Notes: generated by a model not told the origin, from the sequence alone. Positions 15,904 to 24,574 are shown, counted from the stretch's first letter. The stretch: DNA of 41,919 nucleotides from DAXETY01 sp051155755 (GCA_051155755.1 DAXETY010000038.1:1-41919); one strand, 5' to 3'. Numbers and translations: made by a program.

Positions 15904-16701
15904 TCAATCCTCTTCTGTCCTGCCGTCCACCTCCGCGACCACGATCGTCGTCCGGTCGATTCCGGTATTGCCATTGCGGGGATCGAACGCGTACACGGCG
16001 ATGTCGTAGGGACCCGGGCCGGGGATCGGAAAAACGCCTGCGAACTGCCCGATCTCACCGGCATAGGAGAGCGTGATCTCCGCGACGCGGCGATCGCGCT
16101 GGCGGATGAGCGCGACGACTTCAAACGCGTTCGCATCCCACAAGCCTTCCGGCTCGATCGGGCAGCCGCACATCATCATCACGTTGGCGCGAAGCTCAAT
16201 TCGCTCCCGCTCAGCAGGCACGCGCTGCCGGGCCGGCGGGTACAGGATGTCGACGGAGAAGCCCGGCAGTTCGAGCGTCAAGCCGTCGCCACCGGTGATG
16301 TGCTTGCCGGGCACAATCCACTGCGTCACCGTCGCGACCGCGATCGATTGCGGCTGGCTCAGTGGCCCACGGGCTGCGATCAATACTTGCCGCGGTTCGT
16401 CGAGATCGAGCGTCGCCCGGAAGACCGCCGACGTCGGGGTGGAAAGCGGAGCATGCCGGGGCCAGGATTCGACCATGATCCGACGGTCGTCACCGGAGTT
16501 TCCGGCGGTCTTGCCCCGAGCCAGCAACTCGCTCGTTTCGGCGTCGCGGATCGTGATTTCGGCCCCGGCCACCCCTGTACCGATGAACTTCGCGCCTTTG
16601 CTCAGCACGCGAACGTCAATTTTCGTATCGACGGCCGAGGCCTCTCCAACGAGCCCGCAGGCCATGACCACGGCAAACCATATCCATCCAATTCTTTGCA
16701 T
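15904..16701 (-). CDS. secreted hypothetical protein with MMMCGC motif
   Basis: A 265-residue exported protein of unknown function. Residues 1-23 form a signal peptide with cleavage predicted after ASA. The mature part looks all-beta: an opening VLSKGAKFIGTGVAGAEITIRDAETSELLARGKT resembles a carboxypeptidase-regulatory/Ig-like fold, and a C-terminal module ends in VYAFDPRNGNTGIDRTTIVV. In between is a striking MMMCGCPIEPEGLWD segment (about residues 175-189) with two cysteines and three consecutive methionines, which could bind a soft metal such as copper or hold a disulphide. Initiation at 16701 is preceded by AGAGAGATCGGA. It is separated from the upstream lipoprotein gene by a terminator. 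I do not recognise the family. Confidence 0.75.
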   Translation of the reverse strand: MQRIGWIWFAVVMACGLVGEASAVDTKIDVRVLSKGAKFIGTGVAGAEITIRDAETSELLARGKTAGNSGDDRRIMVESWPRHAPLSTPTSAVFRATLDLDEPRQVLIAARGPLSQPQSIAVATVTQWIVPGKHITGGDGLTLELPGFSVDILYPPARQRVPAERERIELRANVMMMCGCPIEPEGLWDANAFEVVALIRQRDRRVAEITLSYAGEIGQFAGVFPIPGPGPYDIAVYAFDPRNGNTGIDRTTIVVAEVDGRTEED

Positions 16702-16859
16702 TCCGATCTCTCTTTTCCGTAAAGATTTCAGCAGGGACTTCGCATCCGGCGTATCGACCCGGTTCGGGCGGATTTCCGGGGTCGCACCGGACTAGGTGCA
16801 GGAGGACTCGCAACGGTCCAAAGGCTGAGCCCTGAAGGCGAACGTTCGCATCGACAGAG

Positions 16860-16889
16860 AAAAAAAGCTGCCTCCGGCCCCGAAGGGCC
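16860..16889 (-). terminator. rho-independent terminator after the lipoprotein gene
   Basis: On the minus strand GGCCC-UUCG-GGGCC forms a stem with a UUCG tetraloop, followed after nine bases by seven U residues (plus-strand A-run 16860-16866). It starts about 18 bases past the lipoprotein stop codon. The gap between stem and U-tract is longer than ideal. Confidence 0.55.
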
Positions 16890-16906
16890 AAGCGGGTCGG
16901 GGGGGG

Positions 16907-17872
16907 TTACCGCCGGGCCGTGATGCGCTGCCCGGCCGGAGTGTGCAGCACCAGGCGCCCCTCCGGGCCGATCTCGAACCGGTAGGTGTTCTGGAGCAGC
17001 TCCAGGAAGCGCATCTCCTGGCCGCTCAACGGTTCCTCGCAGGCCATCATCGTGCCGGCCATCTGCCCGAACGAAAGCCCCTCTCCGGTCAGTTGGAAGC
17101 CGCCCATGAACCGGTTGCACGAGGCGTTGCCGGCCACGCGGTCCTCCTCCAAAAACAGGATCGTCGGCTCGGATTTTTCCACCACCGGCGCACCGCCGAT
17201 GGTCTCCACGATCCATTCCAACCCGAGGAGCAGACTCCGGGGATCGCCGCCGCAACCCGTGTGGGCCCTGTCGTCGAGCTCGTAGCGCACCCGATAGGGG
17301 TGGGGCATTCCGGTGGAGACATCGGCGCAGATCTCCGGCCGGATGGCGACCGAAAGTCGGCGGCCCTCCGCCGCGGTCCGGTAGAGGAAGCCCTCGGCGG
17401 TCGTTAGCGGTTCGGTTTTCGGCATGCGCAGCTGCAGGGCGCCGAAGTCGGCGTTGAGCAAGATCGCGTCGGCATCGATCGTGATCATCCACCCGGGTTC
17501 CTGGCCGCGGGCAGTGAAAGGAAGCTCGGGTTCCCGCAGGGTGAGGCACTCGGGAAGCTCCCGGCCGCGCACGGTCACCAGGGCCTGCTCGCCCTTGCTC
17601 CAAAAGGCGGTGTCACTGCCGTCCACGGCCGTAAAGCGGGCCCCGGAGGCCGATACGGCGGGTCTCAGCGCAAAGGATTCACCGGCAACGTTCATCCGCG
17701 CTCGTTCCGCCTGGACACTGAAGGCGACCGGGGTCCCACCGCAACGGTAGAAGGTTTCACCCCCGATCACCGGCTGTGCGCCTTTGTCCGGTGGGGTCTG
17801 TTCCGGCTGAATGCAGCCCGCGGCAAGCAGCGCAGCGGCCGCCAAAGCCCCTGCCAAAAATGTTCGTCTCAT
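16907..17872 (-). CDS. lipoprotein with MliC, COG3650 and META (HslJ-like) domains
   Basis: A 321-residue lipoprotein: a signal peptide with lipobox LLAAGC and acylated Cys20. The first module (about 40-105; FYRCGGTPVAFSV ... AFWSKGEQALVTVRG) resembles the MliC lysozyme-inhibitor fold. The middle (about 115-210, EPGWMITID ...) is like COG3650 outer-membrane-associated proteins. The C-terminal part (about 215-315) is a META/HslJ domain with LEWIVETIGG, GNASCNRFMGGF and MAGTMMACEEP. Such proteins act at the cell surface in lysozyme resistance or envelope stress; the exact role here is inferred. It follows the threonine dehydratase gene after a 213-bp gap and may be its own unit. Confidence 0.82.
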   Translation of the reverse strand: MRRTFLAGALAAAALLAAGCIQPEQTPPDKGAQPVIGGETFYRCGGTPVAFSVQAERARMNVAGESFALRPAVSASGARFTAVDGSDTAFWSKGEQALVTVRGRELPECLTLREPELPFTARGQEPGWMITIDADAILLNADFGALQLRMPKTEPLTTAEGFLYRTAAEGRRLSVAIRPEICADVSTGMPHPYRVRYELDDRAHTGCGGDPRSLLLGLEWIVETIGGAPVVEKSEPTILFLEEDRVAGNASCNRFMGGFQLTGEGLSFGQMAGTMMACEEPLSGQEMRFLELLQNTYRFEIGPEGRLVLHTPAGQRITARR

Positions 17873-18015
17873 ATGGCCCTCTTTTTCAGGTGCGACCGCC
17901 GGATGGCCGGTGCGCCAACATCCGTTTCTCCCGTTTCAGCACGCAGATGCCCGCGAAGGCATACAGAATCGACCTTTTGATCCAGCGCCGGCGCCGTAAG
18001 CAACCGGCCCGGCGG

Positions 18016-18037
18016 GGCGTTGACTTTCCTCAACGCC
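18016..18037 (-). other. hairpin downstream of the threonine dehydratase gene
   Basis: A perfect eight-base stem (GGCGTTGA / TCAACGCC) with a six-base loop, about 50 bases after the stop codon. There is no U-tract, so it may protect the 3' end of the fermentation operon message rather than terminate it. The rest of the 213-bp gap holds no gene that I can support. Confidence 0.35.
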
Positions 18038-18085
18038 GGCGCGTAAGTTTTGATGCGATCCGCGGCATGGCGCCCCAGGAACACG

Positions 18086-19315
18086 CTACTCGAATTCGAA
18101 CGAGCGCGCCTCGTAGCCCTTCTGGGTGATTGCCGCCAGCATCGCCTTGACGACCTGGGGGCCGCGGGTCTCGAGCACCATTTCGATCTCCGTCTCACGC
18201 ACATCTGCCAGGTTGAAGGTGCGCCGCTGATGGATGTCGAGAATATTGGCATGCTCGGCCGACGCGATGGCCGCCAGCTGGGCGATGCTCTCGGGCCGGT
18301 CGGGCACGATCACCACCAGCTTCGCCAGACGCCCCTCCATCGCGAGCCCGCGCTCGAGCACCTTGGACAGAAACGTAGTGTCGATGTTGCCGCCGGTGAG
18401 CACCACCCCGACGTTCTTCCCGGCGATGTTCTTTACCTTGCCGTTCAATACCGCGGCGACGCCGACAGCGCCGGAGCCCTCCGTCACCGTTTTCTCGGAC
18501 TCGATCAGCGCTAGGATCGCCTGGGAGATTTCCCGCTCGCTGACGGTGACGATCTCGGCGACGTATTTCTGCACGATCGGGAAGGTGTGGCGGCCGGGAG
18601 TTGCCACGGAGATGCCGTCCGCAATGGTGCTCCCCTTTACCGTGACGATCTTGCCCGCCTCGACGCTGGCCTTCATGCTGGGGATCGTCTCGGCTTGCAC
18701 CCCGACAATGCGCAGCTGGGGGTTCGACTGTTTCAGCGCCACCGACATCCCGGCAATGATCCCGCCGCCGCCGATGGGCACCAGGAGCACTTCGAGCCCG
18801 GGCGCCTGCTCCAGAAGCTCCAGCCCCACCGTTCCCGCGCCGGCGATCACCTTCGGATCGTCAAAGGCGTGGACGAAGGTATACCCTTTCTCCTCCTGCA
18901 GCGCGGTGGCGCGACCGAAGGCGTCGTCGTAGCCCGATCCGTGCAGGACGATCTCCGCGCCGTAGCGCGCGGTGCCCTTGACCTTGGCGATCGGCGCCGT
19001 CTCGGGCATAACGATGGTCGCGTGAATCCCGTTCGACTTGGCCGCGAAGGCGAGCCCCTGGGCGTGGTTGCCGGCCGAGGCGGCGATGACCCCGGCCTGC
19101 TTCTGTTTGTCGTTGAGGTTGAGCACCGCATTCATCGCCCCCCGGTCCTTGTAGGCGCCGGTCCGCTGGAGGTTCTCCATCTTGAGGTAGAGCTCGCAGC
19201 CGGCAAGCTCGCTCAGCCTTGACGAGCGCACGCAGGGCGATGGGCGGATGTACTTGCCGATCGCGTCGTGGGCGGCCTTGATGTCTTGAAGCGTTACCGA
19301 GATTTCGTTTGCCAT
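18086..19315 (-). CDS. tdcB: threonine ammonia-lyase with C-terminal ACT domain
   Basis: A PLP-dependent enzyme converting threonine to 2-oxobutyrate and ammonia (and serine to pyruvate). Of 409 residues, the first 320 or so form the fold-type II catalytic domain with the Schiff-base lysine Lys56 in TGAYKDRGA, the SAGNHAQG loop (80-87) and the phosphate-binding tetraglycine IGGGGIIAG (G182-185). Residues about 330-405 are an ACT domain, as in longer TdcB/IlvA-type enzymes; E. coli TdcB lacks it. The position next to ridA, sdaA and pfl argues for a catabolic role, although it could also feed isoleucine synthesis. RidA removes the reactive enamine this enzyme releases. Confidence 0.94.
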   Translation of the reverse strand: MANEISVTLQDIKAAHDAIGKYIRPSPCVRSSRLSELAGCELYLKMENLQRTGAYKDRGAMNAVLNLNDKQKQAGVIAASAGNHAQGLAFAAKSNGIHATIVMPETAPIAKVKGTARYGAEIVLHGSGYDDAFGRATALQEEKGYTFVHAFDDPKVIAGAGTVGLELLEQAPGLEVLLVPIGGGGIIAGMSVALKQSNPQLRIVGVQAETIPSMKASVEAGKIVTVKGSTIADGISVATPGRHTFPIVQKYVAEIVTVSEREISQAILALIESEKTVTEGSGAVGVAAVLNGKVKNIAGKNVGVVLTGGNIDTTFLSKVLERGLAMEGRLAKLVVIVPDRPESIAQLAAIASAEHANILDIHQRRTFNLADVRETEIEMVLETRGPQVVKAMLAAITQKGYEARSFEFE

Positions 19316-19370
19316 TTCTTCCGCTCCTTAATCCGTTTTGCCATTTCGATTTCGACTTCTCGAGACGGCA

Positions 19371-19748
19371 TCAATCCACGACCGCGATGCACTCGATCTC
19401 CACCATGACGTCCAGCGGCAAACGCGCCACCTCCACCGTGGAGCGCGCCGGCCGGTGACCGGCGAATGCGCGTTCGTACACCGCGTTCATCGTCTTGAAC
19501 GTCTCGAGGTCTTTCAGGAACACGGTGGTCTTCAGCACCTTCGAGACATCGCTGCCCGCCGCCTTCAATACGGCCGACAGACTTTTCAACACCCGTTCGG
19601 ATTGCGCTTCGATCCCGCCCTCGACGACCTTCATCGTCTTCGGGTCGAGCGGAATTACCCCGGAGCAATACACCCGGCCCTCGTGGATGATCGCCTGGCA
19701 ATAAGGTCCGATCGCCTCGGGCGCGGCTTCTGTTTTCACGACTTGCAT
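19371..19748 (-). CDS. ridA: RidA family 2-iminobutanoate/2-iminopropanoate deaminase
   Basis: Hydrolyses the enamine/imine intermediates released by serine and threonine dehydratases, protecting PLP enzymes from damage. I use the ATG at 19748, preceded by GGAGGT, giving the normal length of 125 residues; the frame is open 18 codons further upstream, into sdaA. Conserved features are IGPYCQA (13-19), the Arg102 region (ARSTVEVARLP, 101-111) that binds the carboxylate, and Glu117 in DVMVEIECIAV. It sits between its two metabolic partners, sdaA and the threonine dehydratase gene, as tdcF does in E. coli. Confidence 0.95.
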   Translation of the reverse strand: MQVVKTEAAPEAIGPYCQAIIHEGRVYCSGVIPLDPKTMKVVEGGIEAQSERVLKSLSAVLKAAGSDVSKVLKTTVFLKDLETFKTMNAVYERAFAGHRPARSTVEVARLPLDVMVEIECIAVVD

Positions 19749-19776
19749 CTGTACCTCCTTTAAGCGCTTGAGCGCC

Positions 19777-21150
19777 TCAGCAATCGACCCAGACGACGGC
19801 AAGCCCGCCCTGGGAAGTCTCCTTGTACTTGTCGCACATGTCTTTACCCGTAAGATACATGGTGCGCACCACCTGGTCGAAGGTCGGACGCATCGGCTCC
19901 TTGCCGCGCAGCATGCTCAGTCGAACCGCATTGACCGCCTTGTTGGCGGCCAAGGCATTGCGCTTGATGCAGGGCACCTGCACCAAACCGGCGACCGGAT
20001 CGCAGGTCAGTCCCAGGTTGTGCTCCAAGGCCATGGCGCCGGCGTTGAGGACCTGCTCCACGGTGCCGCCCAGCACCTGGCACAAGCCGGTCGCCGCCAT
20101 CAGGCTGGCCGAGCCCACCTCGCCCTGGCAGCCCACTTCAGCGCCGGAGAACGAGGCGTTGATCTTGACCGGTATCGCACAGCCGCCCGAGGTGAGCAGA
20201 AAGTCGCAGATCAGGTCGTCGGTGACGTTTTCGCCGTATTTCTTGTAGGCTTGCAGCACGGCCGGCACGATGCCCGAGGCGCCCATGGTCGGTGCCGTAA
20301 CCACCTGGCCCAGCGTGGCGTTGACTTCCATCACCGCCAGCGCGTAGGCGTTGATGTGATCCGCCAACTCGAACAGGTCACCGCCCCAGGTATCGCCCTT
20401 GATTTGATCGTAAATCTCTTTGGCGTGGCGCCGCACGCCCAGGCCGCCCGGAATCTCCCCCTCGGCCTCCAGGCCGATCTGGATCCCTTTTTCCATCACC
20501 GCCGCCAGTTCCAGCAGTGCGTGCTTGATCTCCGAGGCGGTGCGCCAGGTCTGTTCGTTCTCGAAGACGATCTGGGCGATCGACTTGCCTTCCCGCCGGC
20601 ACAGCTCCGCCAGTTCGGCGGCGGTGGTGTATGGAAACCGCTTCTCGTCGCCGACCGCATCTTTGGGATTGAGCGACTCCTTTTCGCAAACCACAAAGCC
20701 GCCGCCGATCGAAAAGTAGAGCCCGCGCCGCAGCTCGCCGCCGTTCTTGTCGCGGGCAACGAAGGCGATGCCGTTTGGATGCGTGTCGTAGCTTTTGTCA
20801 CCGAACCACTTGATGTCGACGGCCGGATCGAACTCGATGCGCTTCGTGCCCCCCAGCTGCAGGGTCTTTTCGGTTTCGATCCGGGCCTGCTTGGCAGGAA
20901 TCGAGGCGCTGTCGAGAGCGGCCGGTTCGTTGCCTTCCAGGCCGAGCATCGCGGCCAGGTCGGTGAAGTGCCCTTTGCCGGTGAGCGCCATCGATGAGAA
21001 CAGCTCGACCTGCACCGAGGTGGTGGCATCGAACTGATCGGCCTCCCGCAACTCGTTGAGAAAACGCTGGGCTGCCACCATGGGGCCGAAGGTGTGCGAA
21101 CTCGACGGCCCGACGCCGATTTTATAGATATCAAAGATGCTGATCGCCAT
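19777..21150 (-). CDS. sdaA: L-serine ammonia-lyase, iron-sulfur type
   Basis: A [4Fe-4S] enzyme deaminating L-serine to pyruvate; oxygen-sensitive, as suits an anaerobe. The 457-residue single-chain form (fused beta and alpha domains) has the N-terminal FDIYKIGVGPSSSHTFGPM (6-24). The catalytic part holds the cluster cysteines in GAEVGCQGEVGSASLM, GLTCDPVAG and VQVPCIKRN. AAAGG ribosome-binding purines (AAAAGGAGTG) precede the ATG at 21150. It corresponds in position and function to E. coli tdcG. The pyruvate it makes is the substrate of the PFL encoded two genes upstream. Confidence 0.96.
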   Translation of the reverse strand: MAISIFDIYKIGVGPSSSHTFGPMVAAQRFLNELREADQFDATTSVQVELFSSMALTGKGHFTDLAAMLGLEGNEPAALDSASIPAKQARIETEKTLQLGGTKRIEFDPAVDIKWFGDKSYDTHPNGIAFVARDKNGGELRRGLYFSIGGGFVVCEKESLNPKDAVGDEKRFPYTTAAELAELCRREGKSIAQIVFENEQTWRTASEIKHALLELAAVMEKGIQIGLEAEGEIPGGLGVRRHAKEIYDQIKGDTWGGDLFELADHINAYALAVMEVNATLGQVVTAPTMGASGIVPAVLQAYKKYGENVTDDLICDFLLTSGGCAIPVKINASFSGAEVGCQGEVGSASLMAATGLCQVLGGTVEQVLNAGAMALEHNLGLTCDPVAGLVQVPCIKRNALAANKAVNAVRLSMLRGKEPMRPTFDQVVRTMYLTGKDMCDKYKETSQGGLAVVWVDC

Positions 21151-21197
21151 GGTGCACTCCTTTTGTCAGTGTATGGAATTGATCGATTTGTTTTTTG

Positions 21198-21213
21198 CGA
21201 CCCCTCGGGGTCG
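21198..21213 (-). other. hairpin between pflA and sdaA
   Basis: CGACCCC and GGGGTCG pair almost directly, five bases past the pflA stop codon. On the transcribed strand it is followed by A residues, so it is not a terminator; an mRNA 3'-end stabiliser is more likely. Confidence 0.4.
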
Positions 21214-21217
21214 ACGG

Positions 21218-22078
21218 TTAGTAAACGGTCAAACCGCGGCTGCGGATCTGTTCGCGTACACGCTCGGCAAGCTCGGCGGTGGGCGGCTCGGTTTGCGCCA
21301 GCGGATAGGGGATGCCGAGTTGGGCCCACTTGTCCATTCCCATCTGATGGAAGCGCAGGATTTCCACGCGCTCGAGCGATTCGATGCCGGCAAAGATGTC
21401 GGCGACCTTCTCCACGTTGTCGTAATCGTCGGTCAGGTTCGGCACCAGCACAAACCGTCCCCAAACCGGGCGGCCCAGTTCGGAGAGCCGGCGCGCATAG
21501 GCCAGGGTGGGTTCGAGCGGATGCTTGGTCACCTGCCGGTAGGTTTCCGGGTCGCCGGACTTCACGTCCAGAATCTGCAAATCGATGTCCTGGAGCTGCG
21601 CGTCGGTGAAACGATCGCTCAGGCGGCCCGAGGTGTCCACACAGGTGTGAACTCCAAGCGCCCTGGTGCGCTTGAAGACGGCCGCCGCGAATTCGTTCTG
21701 CAGCAACGGCTCGCCGCCGGATATCGTGATGCCGCCCTTGGAAATTTTGAGCGACCGCTGGTACTTGCCGATATCCTGCATCATCTCCTTGACGGTCACG
21801 CGCTTGCCGTTGTGCCGGTGCCACGTGTCGGGGTTGTGGCAGTACTGGCAGCGCAGGGGACAGCCGGTGAGGAAAATCGTCATTCGTATGCCGGGCCCGT
21901 CGACCGTGCTGCCGACTTCGACCGAGTGGACATAGCCGATCAGGTCATCGCCGCTGTCATCCACCGTTTCGAAGTCGGTTGGGTAGAGGTCGGTGTAGGA
22001 CTTGACTTCCTGGCGCTCGCTTTCACCTTCCTCCGAAATGTACAGTTCGTAACGGCTTCCAATCAAAAGGTCACTCAT
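21218..22078 (-). CDS. pflA: pyruvate formate-lyase activating enzyme (radical SAM)
   Basis: Installs the glycyl radical on PFL using SAM and a [4Fe-4S] cluster. The cluster motif is CPLRCQYC with Cys73, Cys77 and Cys80 (C-x3-C-x2-C), followed by HNPDTW and the GGEP SAM-binding motif in ISGGEPLLQ. The family core starts only at about residue 47 (IGYVHSVEVGSTVDGPGIR). The protein therefore has an acidic N-terminal extension of about 46 residues compared with the usual 246-residue enzyme, and at 286 residues it is long. A good ribosome-binding site (AAGGAG) supports the start at 22078. Two strong hairpins separate it from pflB. Confidence 0.95.
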   Translation of the reverse strand: MSDLLIGSRYELYISEEGESERQEVKSYTDLYPTDFETVDDSGDDLIGYVHSVEVGSTVDGPGIRMTIFLTGCPLRCQYCHNPDTWHRHNGKRVTVKEMMQDIGKYQRSLKISKGGITISGGEPLLQNEFAAAVFKRTRALGVHTCVDTSGRLSDRFTDAQLQDIDLQILDVKSGDPETYRQVTKHPLEPTLAYARRLSELGRPVWGRFVLVPNLTDDYDNVEKVADIFAGIESLERVEILRFHQMGMDKWAQLGIPYPLAQTEPPTAELAERVREQIRSRGLTVY

Positions 22079-22120
22079 TCATCGATCTCCTTGTCCGGAC
22101 AAACCGGGAATTTTGATATG

Positions 22121-22142
22121 CGGGAGGGATGAATCCCTCCCG
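22121..22142 (-). other. hairpin 1 in the pflB-pflA gap
   Basis: CGGGAGGGAT, two bases, then its exact complement: a perfect ten-base stem. It lies 43-64 bases upstream of the pflA start and is not followed by a U-tract on the transcribed strand. Confidence 0.6.
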
Positions 22143-22147
22143 TGATT

Positions 22148-22173
22148 CCGCGGCCCGCTGCAGCGGGCCGCGG
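22148..22173 (-). other. hairpin 2 in the pflB-pflA gap: perfect 26-bp GC palindrome
   Basis: A perfect palindrome (half-site CCGCGGCCCGCTG) beginning about 26 bases after the pflB stop codon and followed at once by hairpin 1. Both stems would block 3'-exonucleases and so protect the pflB message. Partial termination before pflA is possible but there is no U-tract. Confidence 0.65.
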
Positions 22174-22198
22174 TCGTGCCACCAAGATGCACGCTCAC

Positions 22199-24460
22199 CT
22201 AGCCGCGGGTGTGAAAAGTGCGGCTGATCACATCCTGCTGCTGCTCTTTGGTGAGCTTGACGAAGTTCACCGCGTAGCCGGAGACGCGGATCGTTAGCTG
22301 AGGGTAGTCTTCGGGCTTTTCCATCGCGTCGAGCAGTGCTTCCCGGTTCAGCACGTTGAGGTTCACGTGGAAGCCGTTCGCGGCGAAGTAAGCATCCAGT
22401 GCGCCGACCGCGCGACCGGTCCGCTCCTCCTCGGAGCCCAGGGAGGTGGGCACCACGGAGATGGTGAGCGAGATACCGTCCTCGGCATCGTCGTACGGCA
22501 GCTTGGCCACCGACATCGCTGCCGCCATCCAGCCGTTCGTATCGGCGCCGTTCGATGGGTTGGCACCCGGGGCAAAGGGAACTCCGGCACGTCGGCCGTC
22601 CGGCGAGTTGCCGGTCTGCTTGCCGTAAACCACATTGGAGGTGATGGTCAGCACCGACTGGGTGTGCACGGCGTCGCGGTAGGCCTCGTGACGGCGGATC
22701 TTGGCCATCATCTTGGACACCAGCGCAACGGCGATGTCATCGGCGCGGTCGTCGTTGTTGCCGTAGCGCGGAAATTCGCCCTCGACCTGGTAATCCACCA
22801 CCAGGCCGGTCTCGTCACGGACGGGCTTGACGGTGGCGTACTTGATGGCCGCGAGGCTGTCGGCGGTGTGCGAAAGGCCGGCCATGCCGCAGGCCAGCGT
22901 GCGCAGGATGTCGCGATCATGCAGCGCCAGCAGCACCGACTCGTAGCAGTATTTGTCGTGCATGTAATGAATGATGTTGAGGGCGTCGACATAGGTTTCG
23001 GCCAGCCAGTCGGTCATGACCTCGAAGCGCTCCATGACCTCGTCGTAGTCCAGCACATCGCCGGTGACCGGCGCCAGCAACGGACCGACCTGCTTGCCGG
23101 TCTTTTCGTCGCGGCCCCCGTTGATCGCGTACAGCAGCGTTTTGAGCAGGTTGACGCGGGCGCCGAAGTACTGCATCTGTTTGCCGACCGCCATGGCCGA
23201 AACGCAGCAGGCGATGGCCGCGTCGTCGCCGTACTTGGGTCGCATCAAGTCGTCGTTCATGTACTGGATCGAGCTGGTGTCGATGGAGACCTTGGCGGCA
23301 AAGCGCTTGAAGCCTTCCGGCAGCCGCGGTGACCAGCCGACGGTGAGGTTGGGTTCGGGGGCCGGCCCCAGGTTGTAAAGCGTGTGCAGTATGCGGAAGC
23401 TCGACTTGGTCACCAGCGTTCGACCGTCACCGCCCATGCCCCCGATGAACTCGGTGACCCAGGTGGGATCGCCCGAAAAGAGCTGATTGTATTCGGGCGT
23501 GCGCAGAAAGCGCACGATCCGGAACTTGATCACCAGGTCGTCGATGAGTTCCTGCACTTCGGATTCGGTCAGCGTGCCTTCGCGCAGGTCGCGCTCCAGG
23601 TAGATGTCCAGAAAGGTCGAGATGCGGCCGACCGACATGGCCGCGCCGTTCTGCTCCTTGATGGCCGCCAGGTAGGCGAAATAGGTCCACTGCACCGCTT
23701 CGCGGCCCGTGGCGGCCGGCCGTGAAATATCGTAGCCGTAGTTGGCCGCCATCTCCTTCATTTGCTGGAGCGAGCGCACCTGTTCGGCCATCTCCTCGCG
23801 CAGGCGGATCACCTCTTCGGTCGAATAGCGCTTGTCGATCTCGGCGCGGGATTCCAGCCGCTCCTCGATCAAGTAGTCGAGACCGTAGAGGGCGACGCGC
23901 CGGTAATCGCCGATGATCCGTCCACGGCCGTAGGCGTCGGGCAGGCCGGTGACGATGCCGCTGCTGCGGCAGGCGCGAATGGTCGGCGTGTAGGCGTCGA
24001 AGACCCCGTCGTTGTGGGTCTTGGCATAGCGGGTGTAAACCTTTTTGACGTCTTCGTCGGGTTGCAGGCCGTAGCCTTCGAGGCTTGCCTCGACCACGCG
24101 CCAGCCGCCCTTCGGCATGATGGCGCGCTTTAGGGGGGCATCGGTCTGCAGGCCGACGATGAGTTCCAGGTCCTTGTCGATGTAGCCCGGTGCATGGGCC
24201 AGAATGCCGGACGGCTCGTGCGAAACCGCCAGCACCCCTTTTTCACGCTCCTCGCGCAGCAGCGGCGTCAGGGTTTCCCAGACCTTGCGGGTGCGTTCGG
24301 TGGACGGGGCGAGAAAGGACGCATCGCCTTCGTACGGCGTGTAATTGTGCTGGATGAAGTCGCGCACATTGATCCGGCGCGTCCACGGTCCGGGTTCGAA
24401 GCCGCGCCAAGCCCGTTCACGGTCTTTTGCCCGATCGGTCGATTCTGGATTTGCAGTCAT
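22199..24460 (-). CDS. pflB: formate C-acetyltransferase (pyruvate formate-lyase)
   Basis: A glycyl-radical enzyme cleaving pyruvate (or 2-oxobutyrate) with CoA to acetyl-CoA (or propionyl-CoA) and formate. The 753 residues match E. coli PflB closely in layout. The catalytic Cys pair is at 418-419 in AIACCVSAM, the same numbers as in E. coli, and the radical site is Gly728 in RVSGYAVNFVKLT. The cysteine pair separates true PFL and TdcE from glycerol dehydratase and other glycyl-radical enzymes, which have a single cysteine there. The neighbours suggest that both pyruvate and 2-oxobutyrate are used, as by TdcE. A GGAGAACC site precedes the ATG. Confidence 0.97.
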   Translation of the reverse strand: MTANPESTDRAKDRERAWRGFEPGPWTRRINVRDFIQHNYTPYEGDASFLAPSTERTRKVWETLTPLLREEREKGVLAVSHEPSGILAHAPGYIDKDLELIVGLQTDAPLKRAIMPKGGWRVVEASLEGYGLQPDEDVKKVYTRYAKTHNDGVFDAYTPTIRACRSSGIVTGLPDAYGRGRIIGDYRRVALYGLDYLIEERLESRAEIDKRYSTEEVIRLREEMAEQVRSLQQMKEMAANYGYDISRPAATGREAVQWTYFAYLAAIKEQNGAAMSVGRISTFLDIYLERDLREGTLTESEVQELIDDLVIKFRIVRFLRTPEYNQLFSGDPTWVTEFIGGMGGDGRTLVTKSSFRILHTLYNLGPAPEPNLTVGWSPRLPEGFKRFAAKVSIDTSSIQYMNDDLMRPKYGDDAAIACCVSAMAVGKQMQYFGARVNLLKTLLYAINGGRDEKTGKQVGPLLAPVTGDVLDYDEVMERFEVMTDWLAETYVDALNIIHYMHDKYCYESVLLALHDRDILRTLACGMAGLSHTADSLAAIKYATVKPVRDETGLVVDYQVEGEFPRYGNNDDRADDIAVALVSKMMAKIRRHEAYRDAVHTQSVLTITSNVVYGKQTGNSPDGRRAGVPFAPGANPSNGADTNGWMAAAMSVAKLPYDDAEDGISLTISVVPTSLGSEEERTGRAVGALDAYFAANGFHVNLNVLNREALLDAMEKPEDYPQLTIRVSGYAVNFVKLTKEQQQDVISRTFHTRG

Positions 24461-24574
24461 AAGGTTCTCCTTTTCCGCCGGATCGGCCCCGGTCGGGAAA
24501 CCGGCCCGATCGACTCGATGGCTGTGATTGAAATTCCGTGTAAATCCGCAAAAAGCCCCGCCGGCCCCGGAGAC

